Shown here one piece after another: positions 41,547 to 49,166 of a DNA stretch of 64,000 bases. The position numbers were made by a program, and so were the translations under genes. Where the stretch lies: assembly GCF_018998565.1 (NCBI RefSeq), contig NZ_JAHNZO010000010.1:62001-126000 (forward strand). Direction: 5' to 3'. The notes under the pieces were generated by a model. It worked only from the letters and a program-made list of their open reading frames with translations, did no database searches and was not told the origin of the DNA. This DNA is from Paenibacillus oleatilyticus. Lineage in GTDB: Bacteria; Bacillota; Bacilli; Paenibacillales; NBRC-103111. Numbering within the stretch: the stretch's first letter is position 1; the number at the start of each line of letters is the position of its first letter.

Positions 41547-42670
41547 AGCGGATATTCCTATGGGCGGCGGCGTATGTTCTGCTGGCCGTTATCGTCACCG
41601 GCTGTACGGGGGCGCTGAAATCGAAGACCGTTATTATTCCCGACGCGGAAGAAGGCCGCGAGCTGCAGAGCTTAGGCGAGACATTCGAAGTGAGCAAAAT
41701 TTATAAACTGCCGGAGAACGAGGAGGGCGAGCTGTTCGGCTGGACAGACAAGGAGCATGTGCTTGGATATTTTGGCAAAAGAGGCCGGGAGCGAAGCTTC
41801 GAGCAGTTGGACTACGAACTCAAGACCCGGCAGCCCTTGCCGGATATCCATGGATTTGTGCATGGCGTCAAAATATCTGCGGACGGCGCGTATGCTTCGT
41901 TTTCCGTTCAGACCGGCGGCAAAGAGAAATTAATGCTGCTTCGTTTGGCGGATCAAAAGCAAACCGTCCTGCGGGAGTGGACCAACAAAGAGGGTGCTGT
42001 CGTGGCGGGACAGATGTCGTGGTCGAATAACGGGCGCTACGTCTCCTTTGTACAAGAGAACGGGAACCAGGAGGCTGTCATTGTCGTTTATGACGTGACA
42101 CGTCAGGAGACGAAGGAATTCAAGTTCACCGGGAAAACGGAGAACGATCACATTTACTCCGTTCAGGTTTCGGATGACGGGGCAAGCGCGTTACTTTTCA
42201 AAATAGCGGCTCGTCAGGCATACATCGTTTTCGGTTCATTTCAGGGCGATGCCTTCGTAAGCCAGTATGAGCATCCCGTAAGCAGCGAGGGAAACGGCGA
42301 TTTTGTGAATGACGATCAAATTGTCTTTGTCGGGGAGGAAGGCTCGTTAACGTTATTCGACCGCCGGAATGCGAAGACAACGATTCTGCTCGAACGGAGC
42401 GGCGTGTTTCAGCTCTCGCGCGACCGCAAATATATCGCCTACTCTAAAGGCCGCGAAAATCTGTACGTGGCCAAGCTGCAAGGAAACAATATCATGAACG
42501 AAAAAGAAATCTACAAGGGAATCGTTCCCGAGCAAATCGAGTGGAGTCCGGACAACCGGAGGATGCTGCTGAACGGCAGGAAATTGTACGAATCTCGTCC
42601 TGTCGTCAGCGCTCCGAGTCCCGCCCCTTTTTCCCAGAACAGCTCCTTTTTTATCATCGAATTTAAGTGA
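41543..42670 (+). CDS. Lipoprotein with beta-propeller-like repeats
   Basis: This 375-residue protein begins with a lipoprotein signal (LLAVIVTGC) and then contains at least five repeated strands of TolB/WD40-like character, such as VHGVKISADGAYASFSVQT, GQMSWSNNGRYVSFVQENG, VQVSDDGASALLF, FQLSRDRKYIAYSKG and IEWSPDNRRMLLNG. The fold is probably a propeller attached to the outer face of the membrane. Its start overlaps the kinase stop (ATGA). Lipoproteins encoded with two-component systems often bind the sensor or a ligand; that is inference here. A terminator follows. Confidence 0.8.
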   Translation: MKRIFLWAAAYVLLAVIVTGCTGALKSKTVIIPDAEEGRELQSLGETFEVSKIYKLPENEEGELFGWTDKEHVLGYFGKRGRERSFEQLDYELKTRQPLPDIHGFVHGVKISADGAYASFSVQTGGKEKLMLLRLADQKQTVLREWTNKEGAVVAGQMSWSNNGRYVSFVQENGNQEAVIVVYDVTRQETKEFKFTGKTENDHIYSVQVSDDGASALLFKIAARQAYIVFGSFQGDAFVSQYEHPVSSEGNGDFVNDDQIVFVGEEGSLTLFDRRNAKTTILLERSGVFQLSRDRKYIAYSKGRENLYVAKLQGNNIMNEKEIYKGIVPEQIEWSPDNRRMLLNGRKLYESRPVVSAPSPAPFSQNSSFFIIEFK

Positions 42671-42674
42671 AGCG

Positions 42675-42713
42675 TCCCCGTGTCTTGCTGCGCAAGATAC
42701 GGGGATTTTTTTG
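42675..42713 (+). terminator. Terminator after the RR-HK-lipoprotein operon
   Basis: CCCCGT-(G)-TCTTG pairs with CAAGA-(T)-ACGGGG and is followed by ATTTTTTTG. Confidence 0.9.
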
Positions 42714-42741
42714 TTGAAAAATTGTCCTTTTTGGCTGCGCG

Positions 42742-42795
42742 GTTACATTTTGTTTACAACTCGGAGAAGTTTTGGTAACAACGTTGACTTATAAC
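42742..42795 (+). promoter_or_regulatory. Regulator-box promoter A (deacetylase operon)
   Basis: GTTACA-TTTTG-TTTACA (42742-42758) are direct hexamer repeats one helical turn apart, followed by ACTCGGAGAAGTTTT and, 31 bases after the second box, the -10 TATAAC (42790-42795). No good -35 is present, as at activated promoters. 32 bases are identical to promoter B at 49072. Confidence 0.7.
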
Positions 42796-42835
42796 TAGGT
42801 TCAGGGAAACCAATTTCATAGAAAGGTAGAACGAG

Positions 42836-43591
42836 ATGAAGAGGACAAAACAACTGTTGCGTTTGCGGATTGGTATTGTTGTGCTCGCGATACTGTCCGG
42901 CTATTTCATCGCCGATGCGATGCTGCCTCAGACGGAGGCGAAAGTAAGAGAGGCAAAGAGTGAGCAAGTCCAGAGTCAGGCGAACCTGAAGCCGCCGAAG
43001 AAGGAGAAACAGGTCGCATTGACCTTTGACGATGGCCCGGATGCGAAATATACCGTCAAAGTTTTGGATATTTTGAAAAAACATAACGCGAAAGCGACTT
43101 TTTTCGTCGTCGGCTATCAGGCGGAGAAATACCCGGACGTTCTGTCCCGTATCGTCAAGGAAGGGCATTTGCTGGGGAATCATACGTGGAGCCACAAGGA
43201 TCTGACCAAGCTGAGCGGGCAGCAAATCGAGAATGAACTCGTCAAGATGAACAAGGTGATCCAGAACGTAACGGGCGAGGCCCCTAAGTATGTCCGGACG
43301 CCTTACGGCGCGGTTTCCAAAAAAGTAACCGAAGCCATCGAGCAGAACGGTCAGCATAATGTGCTGTGGAATGTCGATACGCGGGATTGGGCCGGAGCGA
43401 CGCCGGAGAACATGCTGAAGAACGTCAAAACGAATCTGAAGCCCGGGGGCATCATTCTGATGCACAGCTTCGGCGGCAAAAAGGGCGATCTGAGCAATAC
43501 GATCGAATTGCTGCCCAAGATGATCGAGGAGTTGCAGGAAGAAGGCTATTCGTTTGTGACGGTAGATGAATTGACATTGAAAAGCTCTTAA
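42836..43591 (+). CDS. Membrane-anchored polysaccharide deacetylase
   Basis: This 251-residue protein has one N-terminal membrane anchor (residues about 8-28), a short linker, and a NodB domain: TFDDGPD (motif 1, catalytic base and metal Asp), HTWSH (motif 2, metal histidines), RTPYG (motif 3), DTRDW (motif 4) and ILMHS (motif 5). It should remove acetyl groups from peptidoglycan or another N-acetylglucosamine polymer outside the membrane, as PgdA and related enzymes do. It is the first gene behind promoter A and is followed after 15 bases by a solute-binding lipoprotein, an unusual partner. Confidence 0.9.
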   Translation: MKRTKQLLRLRIGIVVLAILSGYFIADAMLPQTEAKVREAKSEQVQSQANLKPPKKEKQVALTFDDGPDAKYTVKVLDILKKHNAKATFFVVGYQAEKYPDVLSRIVKEGHLLGNHTWSHKDLTKLSGQQIENELVKMNKVIQNVTGEAPKYVRTPYGAVSKKVTEAIEQNGQHNVLWNVDTRDWAGATPENMLKNVKTNLKPGGIILMHSFGGKKGDLSNTIELLPKMIEELQEEGYSFVTVDELTLKSS

Positions 43592-43606
43592 CAGGAGGAA
43601 CAGAAC

Positions 43607-44992
43607 ATGAGAAAAGCATGGCTAAGCCTAAGCGGCTGCTTATTGATGATCGCGGCGACGGCTTGCAGCGCCGGTGGAGGCTCCGGAGAAGCGGCGCAGC
43701 CGGAAGGCGGCCCGAACAAGAACGAGGCGCAAGCGGAAACGGCAAACAAGACCACCGAAACCGCTCAATCGCAGGGCGGCAAGAAGACGGTTGTGCTTTC
43801 GACGTTGTTTCATGGCGATTTTTTCAAAGACGCGAAGCGCAAATATGAGGAAAAGCACCCGAATATCGAGATCCAGATTAGCTATCATCAAATGGACGAA
43901 GGCGATCCTCACGCCGAGGAGAAGATAGAAAACTTTATCAAAAAGACGAACACGCAAATGTTATCCGGGAAAGGGCCAGATCTGGTGGAGATGGACCATC
44001 TGCCTATGGATAACTACGTGAATAAGAAAGTGCTTGCCAATTTGAGCGACATGATGGAGAAGGACCCCGAGTTCAAGAAGGAACAATATTTCCAGAACAT
44101 TTTGGAAGGGGTCAAGCTGAACGGCAGCGTCTACGGGATGCCGACCAGCTTCTTCTTGGACGGTCTTGTCGGGGACGAAGAGGCGATCCGGAAAACGGGG
44201 GTGACCTTCGACGACGCCCGTTGGACCTGGAGCGAATTCAGCGAGACCGCCAAAGCGATGGCGAAAAAAGGGGATCAGCGTTATGGCTTTATGAGCTATC
44301 CCGCCGGACTGTTAAATGTAATGGTAAAAAGTAACTATTCCTTATATGTCGATCAGGTCAATCGGAAAGCCAATTTCCAATCCGAGCCCTTTATCAACTT
44401 AATGAAGCAAGTCAAGTCGATGTTCGACGAGAAGGTCGTGACGCAAGAGCCGCGCCAAGCGTATTTCAGAATGCAGCATATCATCTCGCCCGCGGATTAT
44501 ATTTTGACGCCGAAGGAAATTTTCGATCAACCCAAGCTGTATTCCAAACCGAAGGGAGAAGGCCAAAAAGCCGGAGGTTTTTTCCATGCTTACCGGAAGA
44601 TGGGCATAAACGAGAAATCCGCCGTGAAGAAGGAAGCCTGGGATTTTATCAAATTTCTGATGTCCGAGGAGATGCAGCCTTCACCGGAACGAGCCGGCTT
44701 TCCTATGAACAAAGCCATATTTCACAAGCAAGTGAAGCAATTGCTTCAGACCGGCACCGTCAAGGCTCATGAGGAAGGACCGCTCAAGGGCAAGACGTTC
44801 AAAGTGACCGAAGCGGATCTTCAGGGATTGGAGCAGCATGTGTCGGGGGCTATCTATCATGTGCCGTTCCAGCCTTCCAAGCTGGAAGGTATTATTATCA
44901 AAGAGTCGGAAGCCTTCTTCAAGGGCCAAAAGTCCGCGGAGGACGTGGCAAAGCTAATTCAGAATCGGGCGACGACTTTCTTGAACGAATGA
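43607..44992 (+). CDS. Extracellular solute-binding lipoprotein (family 1)
   Basis: This 461-residue protein has a lipobox (IAATAC) and is a CUT-type solute-binding protein: TVVLSTLFHGDFFKDAKRKY at the start of lobe 1, GKGPDLVEMDHLPMDNYV, YGMPTSFFLDGLVG, and KKEAWDFIKFLMSEEMQ in lobe 2. AGGAGG lies eight bases before the ATG. It is cotranscribed with the deacetylase. The permeases it would serve are not adjacent; the nearest CUT-type permease pair is at 49.8-51.6 kb, beyond an AT-rich segment, under a promoter with the same regulator boxes. Sugar or glycan substrate unknown. Confidence 0.87.
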   Translation: MRKAWLSLSGCLLMIAATACSAGGGSGEAAQPEGGPNKNEAQAETANKTTETAQSQGGKKTVVLSTLFHGDFFKDAKRKYEEKHPNIEIQISYHQMDEGDPHAEEKIENFIKKTNTQMLSGKGPDLVEMDHLPMDNYVNKKVLANLSDMMEKDPEFKKEQYFQNILEGVKLNGSVYGMPTSFFLDGLVGDEEAIRKTGVTFDDARWTWSEFSETAKAMAKKGDQRYGFMSYPAGLLNVMVKSNYSLYVDQVNRKANFQSEPFINLMKQVKSMFDEKVVTQEPRQAYFRMQHIISPADYILTPKEIFDQPKLYSKPKGEGQKAGGFFHAYRKMGINEKSAVKKEAWDFIKFLMSEEMQPSPERAGFPMNKAIFHKQVKQLLQTGTVKAHEEGPLKGKTFKVTEADLQGLEQHVSGAIYHVPFQPSKLEGIIIKESEAFFKGQKSAEDVAKLIQNRATTFLNE

Positions 44993-45000
44993 AGATGATA

Positions 45001-45030
45001 GGAAACATTTTGTTTATAAGTTGGAGAATT
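45001..45030 (+). promoter_or_regulatory. Degenerate copy C of the regulator-box sequence
   Basis: GGAAACATTTTGTTTATAAG and the following TTGGAGAA match promoters A and B at 24 of 30 positions, with a 12-base exact core (ACATTTTGTTTA). It lies eight bases after the solute-binding gene stop. No gene of good length follows. Confidence 0.45.
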
Positions 45031-45107
45031 CAGGAGAGGTGCTTGTGCGGAGAGAACTTTCGGTCGGTCGAGGTTTTTATTAGCCGGGATCGACCCGGTT
45101 GATAGAA

Positions 45108-45142
45108 TAAGAACCTTCGCAGGGAATGCGAAGGTTCTTTGT
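45108..45142 (+). terminator. Terminator downstream of the solute-binding protein gene
   Basis: GAACCTTCGCA and TGCGAAGGTTC (11-bp perfect stem, short loop) followed by TTTGTTT. It also borders the AT-rich segment. Confidence 0.8.
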
Positions 45143-45148
45143 TTACGC

Positions 45149-45301
45149 TCATTCGTTGAAGAAAATAAAATAGAAAGTAACACAATATCCAATAAAGGTC
45201 AGTATAATACTCAGTAAAATTAACTTCGCATACGGAGTGCTACGGATCTTATAGTATGCTATCCCCAACGACAACATGCTGACTAAAAAGAAGATAAGCA
45301 T
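45149..45301 (-). CDS. Tiny two-helix membrane protein, 50 residues
   Basis: A frame of 50 codons encodes MLIFFLVSMLSLGIAYYKI, then a short basic loop (RSTPYAK) and a second hydrophobic helix (LILLSIILTFIGYCVTFYF). The two-helix pattern with a positively charged turn is that of a real membrane protein. The ribosome binding site is poor: AAAGGA lies about 20 bases before the ATG, so the true start may be different. Too short for usual gene calling. Function unknown. Confidence 0.45.
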   Translation of the reverse strand: MLIFFLVSMLSLGIAYYKIRSTPYAKLILLSIILTFIGYCVTFYFIFFNE

Positions 45302-45488
45302 TACAGTCGCAAAAATTTAGATCATTCCTTTCCTTATGTCAGCTAAACCTGTGGTAATAATATTTTGCATCCTTCGAAGCCGACCACCAAATGTACGAAG
45401 GGCGGAGAAGCCTATGTTAAATGCGGGGACGCGAATCTCTAATGAGCTGCGGAAGGCGTCCGGGCAACCAACAACATAGAATTTAAAG

Positions 45489-45534
45489 AACAAGGGTCAC
45501 ACCGCAATATAAGCGATAGTGACCCTTGTTTCTA
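45489..45534 (-). terminator. Hairpin after the AUA-start membrane gene
   Basis: AACAAGGGTCAC and GTGACCCTTGTT form a 12-bp perfect stem overlapping the stop codon region of the small membrane gene; the following minus-strand sequence (CTTTAAATTC) is only weakly T-rich. Confidence 0.55.
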
Positions 45535-45690
45535 GCGCTTTCTCTTAAAATTAATTACTAGTGCCAAGGTAGCAAGCGGACCGATAATAAGAGAAATGAA
45601 AAACCAGAATAATCCATTCAGATTCTTACTTTGAGCAAGTCCTGCGTTTACAAGCGCAAGCGAAAGCCAATATATAAGATGGTATTCTAT
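45532..45690 (-). CDS. Small two-helix membrane protein with apparent AUA start
   Basis: The frame encodes a 52-residue protein with two helices and the block NAGLAQSKNLNGLFWFF followed by ISLIIGPLATLALVI, which looks like a known kind of small membrane protein (N-A-G-L-A-x2-K-x3-G-x2-W-F, then G-P-L-A-T). The frame has no ATG, GTG or TTG near its start. GGGAGG lies eight bases before an ATA codon, exactly where an ATG is expected, and a stop codon comes just before ATA. Either ATA is used as start or an ATG was mutated. It follows the secreted-protein gene by 16 bases and is likely cotranscribed. Confidence 0.55.
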   Translation of the reverse strand: MEYHLIYWLSLALVNAGLAQSKNLNGLFWFFISLIIGPLATLALVINFKRKR

Positions 45691-45706
45691 CTAAAGCACC
45701 TCCCAA

Positions 45707-46453
45707 TTATTTCAAGGTATGGGTGCTATCATTATACCAAATTTGCTGCCAAATGCCTTTATTGATGTTGTTTAGAGCTGGAGTATTCCCTTCAAATTTG
45801 GCATATCCTGCATTCCCATCTCCTTTTAAATAGCCGATAAGAGCATATTCAACGAAGCCTCCAGCGGGAACCATTTTTGCCGTCCAATTCTGCCTTGCAT
45901 ATGCTTCGCTGCCGGAAGTCTCCTTTGATGCTGACCCAGACTCGCTGATAATAACCCCGGGGTTATAATTTCGGTGTGCTCCATTGGCATCGACAACTTT
46001 TGTGACACGCCCACCATTAGCGAGATCGAACCTGTACGTAAGTGTCAGGTAAAAAGTTGTAATGCTAACACCTAACACAGTTGACTCCCATTGAGCATTC
46101 AACGTATTAGGTAGGTCAGAAACAAAAGTAGCTTTTGTTTCTACTGGTACTCCCTCAATCATCACAGTCTGATTTTTGAGTTCCAACACTTTCCCAATTT
46201 CAGAGGATTGAAGAACTTTCAAAAATTTTTCTTGATCGTAGGAAGAAAGCGCTTTGAATTTTTCCAATACCTCAGTTGCGCCGGGATCAGTCTTTTGTTT
46301 CTCCGTCAAATATTCCACATACCCGGAAACCGTTAAGGAATTGTTTTGACTAGGGGCAGCAGATGCAACGGTGGAGAACATCGCCAAAAAAATGCATACA
46401 ACGAGCGACCAAAGAGTTACTTTTTTGAAACCATTCGTCATTGATAAAGTCAT
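45707..46453 (-). CDS. Secreted hypothetical protein, 248 residues
   Basis: This protein has a clear signal peptide (FKKVTLWSLVVCIFLAMFST, cleavage near VASAAP) and a mature part of about 215 residues. A helical first part (YVEYLTEKQKTDPGATEVLE) is followed by a beta-rich part with many Thr, Tyr and Asn. AAGGAG lies eight bases before the ATG. I do not recognise the family; the second half resembles small secreted proteins of Bacillales with no known role. It is AT-rich like its neighbours and forms an operon with the small membrane gene downstream. Confidence 0.75.
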   Translation of the reverse strand: MTLSMTNGFKKVTLWSLVVCIFLAMFSTVASAAPSQNNSLTVSGYVEYLTEKQKTDPGATEVLEKFKALSSYDQEKFLKVLQSSEIGKVLELKNQTVMIEGVPVETKATFVSDLPNTLNAQWESTVLGVSITTFYLTLTYRFDLANGGRVTKVVDANGAHRNYNPGVIISESGSASKETSGSEAYARQNWTAKMVPAGGFVEYALIGYLKGDGNAGYAKFEGNTPALNNINKGIWQQIWYNDSTHTLK

Positions 46454-46476
46454 TCAAACCGCTCCTTAAAAAATAT

Positions 46477-46510
46477 TTTGAACAATGGTCGGCCGACTGA
46501 CTTGTTCAAA
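46477..46510. repeat. Inverted repeat upstream of the secreted-protein gene
   Basis: TTTGAACAA and TTGTTCAAA are 9-bp arms around a centre that holds the palindrome GTCGGCCGAC. It lies 24 bases before the secreted-protein start and could be an operator. Confidence 0.55.
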
Positions 46511-46687
46511 CATAAATTATCACAATAATACAAAATATGGGATAGGAATAGGAGTCTATTTTCGTTTTGATAATTTCCTCAAAATGTACAAGTGATTACA
46601 GTGATTACCAAATAACAGTTAAGCTTTGTAGAAGTTTATCGAATCGTCGTGTTTTGTGTAAGAATTTAGGCTGAGAAAATCAATTAA

Positions 46688-46716
46688 TTGTAAGACGAAA
46701 CTTACTTTGCTATAAT
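46688..46716 (+). promoter_or_regulatory. Promoter of the HTH-TPR regulator gene
   Basis: TTGTAA (46688-46693), 17 bases, TATAAT (46711-46716). The rest of the 306-base gap between the two divergent genes is AT-rich and holds only the inverted repeat at 46477-46510. Confidence 0.7.
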
Positions 46717-46759
46717 TAAAAATTGTAAAAATATACATTTAAAAGGAAGGTTATGTGCT

Positions 46760-47988
46760 ATGGTGGGCGTTAAATTAAAAACCATCTCAGATATTATCTT
46801 CCAACTTAGAAAAGAGAAAAATTTGACATACGCAAAACTTGAAGAGCTAACAGGGGTAAGTAAAAGTGTACTAAATCGTATAGAGCGCGGGGAAACGAAG
46901 CGGCTTGAATTTAAAAATTTGAAGGCTATAGCTACCACTTTTCCTGCACAATATTTCGAGATTATGGAGTGTTACCTACAAGAAGAAAATCGGATAAACA
47001 CTTTGTTTGAAGTACTCGAAGAAGTGACTACCTGTGAAAAGAACTTTTTGCTAGTTCCGAAAGTGGGGACGCGGATATTGGAGTTGCATACGGTAGAGAC
47101 GGAAGAATCGCTTCGACGATTGTTTGACTTTACCAGAAAAGTAAACCATGATTCACTGAAAATATCGCTCTATGCAATAATCATAAAGTATTCCAGAGAA
47201 CGCGGAGTGCCGTATTACGTAGCCAAAGGGCTGCTTCAAAAGTATTTGATTGAGAGGAACGATTTCGATAAATTGGAAGAATCCTTTCAATCAGGCCAAG
47301 AAATTTTACACTACACTAATTTTTTATCACGTGAGGAGAAAATTACTTATTACTTTAGAATGGTTTTACATGCATATAACATCAAAAAGTTTAAAGAATG
47401 CATACAACTCTGTGAGGAAGGTCTTCCGCTAGAAAAAGAAGATACTGAACTTAAAGCGAGGGCCTATTTGACGATGATTAATTCATATTCGCAATTAAAA
47501 GATTACGATGCGGTTGAGAAGCACCTGGATACTTTTGAAAACATGAAGAATGATTTTGTTATCGAATCCGCCAAGATTACTCGGGCCTTAACAAAAGCAA
47601 GAAAGAAAGAGTTTGATATAGCTATACCTTGCTTAAAAAATATATTGACGAGGTCAGCTTGGATAATAAGATACACATTGCAGATGAACTACTTGAAATT
47701 TATTTTCAATTGGGGGATTTTAAATCTATTGAAGAAATATTGGAAAGGGAAAAAGAGTTTTTACCTAAACAGCCACTAACACCACATAAATTGGCGACTA
47801 TTGGAAAATTCCATAGATACAAAGGATATTACCAACTTAGTATCGGCTTGCTTGGTCAACAGGTAAAGAGCAAAAAGATCACGGCTGATAACTTGGCGGA
47901 AATGTTCCACGAAGTCGGTCTTATTGCATCTCGTTTGAATCATCAGAGTGATCAGCTTGTCGGTAAAGACGTCATTGGAAGAGGTTAA
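46760..47988 (+). pseudogene. HTH-TPR regulator (AimR/Rgg-like), frame broken at an A-run
   Basis: The first 290 codons give an N-terminal Xre-type helix-turn-helix (ISDIIFQLRKEKNLTYAKLE, then LTGVSKSVLNRIERGE) and a series of helical TPR-like repeats, the plan of peptide-sensing regulators such as AimR, Rgg and PlcR. At 47638-47643 a run of six A occurs, and the homologous-looking continuation (KKYIDEVSLDNKIHIADELL through QQVKSKKITADNLAEMFHEV) lies in the -1 frame to 47988. In frame zero the protein would end with about 45 unrelated residues. TTA-AAA-AAT fits a -1 slippery heptamer, but a simple lost A or sequencing error is as likely. No peptide precursor gene with signal sequence follows directly. 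Confidence 0.65.
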
Positions 47989-48044
47989 AGTAGATGTAAC
48001 GGGCCGGAATGAATATAAGCCATTATAAATAAGTGTTTTCGGTT

Positions 48045-48073
48045 AAAACAGGTGATCATAAACCTGTTTTTTT
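48045..48073 (+). terminator. Terminator after the HTH-TPR gene
   Basis: AAAACAGGT and ACCTGTTTT pair around an eight-base loop and are followed by TTTTATTTTTT. Confidence 0.85.
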
Positions 48074-48182
48074 ATTTTTTGAAGTTGCACAAAATGGAAT
48101 TACAAGTTTTCTATGAGATGTATGGTACAGTTAATTTTGTAAAAAAACAAAATTGCAATAGTTGAAAAAAGTGGACTGCCAT

Positions 48183-48404
48183 ATGACCATGTTAGCAAAT
48201 GGAGAGGAGGCTTGTGTAACCCTTGGACTAAACAATTTAGATGATGGTGCGTTACTCAATGCCATGAAAAACATTCGGAACCAAATGAAAGAAGCAGTAC
48301 AGCAAGGCGAAAGCTTAACGAGTGAATATGTGGTCCAGTTGAGTCAACAATTAGATACATACGTTTTAATTGCTCAAATTCGAAAAATGCGGTGTGTGAG
48401 CTAG
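48183..48404 (+). CDS. Spo0E family aspartyl-phosphate phosphatase
   Basis: This short protein (about 73 residues from the chosen ATG) ends with the two-helix hairpin of Spo0E phosphatases: LLNAMKNIRNQMKEAV, a turn, then LTSEYVVQLSQQLDTYVLIAQ, which holds the family signature SQxLD. Members remove phosphate from Spo0A and so delay sporulation. The start is unsure: TTG at 48162, ATG at 48183 and ATG at 48189 are all in frame and none has a strong site; a GGAGAGGAGG lies inside the coding region. Together with the next gene (AbrB-like) it makes a small set aimed at the sporulation switch. Confidence 0.75.
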   Translation: MTMLANGEEACVTLGLNNLDDGALLNAMKNIRNQMKEAVQQGESLTSEYVVQLSQQLDTYVLIAQIRKMRCVS

Positions 48405-48430
48405 AAATCGTTTTTGTTTGAGGTGTGCTT

Positions 48431-48883
48431 ATGCAAGAGGATAGAAGAACCGGAATTGTTAGAGTGGTCGACAATGTAGGTAGAATCGTAATTCCTACGG
48501 AGCTTAGGCATATGTTGAATCTTAATCCCAATGTTCAGACGGAGTATTTTTGTGATGACGAGAGAAAGGCGATTTTGGTTTATAGATATCACGGCAAAGA
48601 ATGTTTGTTTTGCTTAAGTGAGAAACAAACCATTCACTTCAAAAAATTTTATATTTGTATGTCCTGTATTCAAAGCCTTCCGGCGCTTCAAGTTTTCTTG
48701 GCGCGGGTAGAACGTGAACGAGCAAGTGAGAGAAACAAGAAAGAAAATACTTCAAGAAGAAAAAAAGCATTGGATCGGCTACATCGAGCAATGAAGGAAA
48801 ACCCTGGAGCCTCACAAAAAGAGTTAGCCAAAATCTTGGGATTTTCAGAGGCCTGGGTTAGTAAGTTGATTAGGGACCTATAG
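48431..48883 (+). CDS. AbrB-like transcriptional regulator with zinc-ribbon and HTH
   Basis: This 150-residue protein has three parts: an N-terminal AbrB/SpoVT swapped-hairpin DNA-binding domain (RRTGIVRVVDNVGRIVIPTE, then LRHMLNL), a middle segment with two CxxC pairs (CLFC and CMSC) that could bind zinc, and a lysine-rich helix leading to a C-terminal helix-turn-helix (QKELAKILGFSEAWVSKLIR). AbrB itself has only the first part and a dimerisation tail, so this is a longer variant. It may act as a transition-state or mobile-element regulator. GAGGTG precedes the ATG by about seven bases. Confidence 0.82.
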   Translation: MQEDRRTGIVRVVDNVGRIVIPTELRHMLNLNPNVQTEYFCDDERKAILVYRYHGKECLFCLSEKQTIHFKKFYICMSCIQSLPALQVFLARVERERASERNKKENTSRRKKALDRLHRAMKENPGASQKELAKILGFSEAWVSKLIRDL

Positions 48884-48900
48884 ATGGATCGGGTGCTAAA

Positions 48901-48949
48901 CACCATATAAAAGAGTTCTGGCCAATGGTCAGGACTCTTTTATATGGTG
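48901..48949 (+). terminator. Long terminator hairpin after the AbrB-like gene
   Basis: CACCATATAAAAGAGTTCTG (48901-48920) pairs with 48930-48949 over 20 bp with a single wobble and a nine-base loop; the stem contains the T-run CTCTTTTA. The remaining 120 bases before promoter B hold nothing I recognise. Confidence 0.7.
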
Positions 48950-49071
48950 ATGCATTCCATGAATGCCGTTGCCCTTCTTCATGCATCTTCAAGTTTTCGC
49001 ACCCCCCAAAAACCTGCGAACCCGCTAATTTACTGGATTTTGTACCAAGTTGTTCATCGTTGTCCAACTCC

Positions 49072-49125
49072 GTTACATTTTGTTTACAACTCGGAGAAGT
49101 TTTCTTTACATCCTCCATTTATAAC
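49072..49125 (+). promoter_or_regulatory. Regulator-box promoter B (lipoprotein-permease operon)
   Basis: GTTACA-TTTTG-TTTACA (49072-49088) and the following 15 bases are identical to promoter A, and the -10 TATAAC (49120-49125) is at the same 31-base distance although the bases between differ. Very likely bound by the OmpR-type regulator at 39.4 kb. Confidence 0.7.
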
Positions 49126-49166
49126 TGAGAATAGGGATGGACAACAATAAAGGAGTGAGAGACAAG

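Noticed and set aside
48004-48037. Seven-codon frame MNISHYK after the HTH-TPR gene as a possible signalling peptide
   Set aside because: Known precursors for such receptors are longer and carry an export signal; this one is too short to judge and has a poor ribosome binding site.
48870-49118. 82-codon minus-strand frame between the AbrB-like gene and promoter B
   Set aside because: It covers the long terminator hairpin and the regulator-box promoter, so its coding content is not independent; no domain seen.
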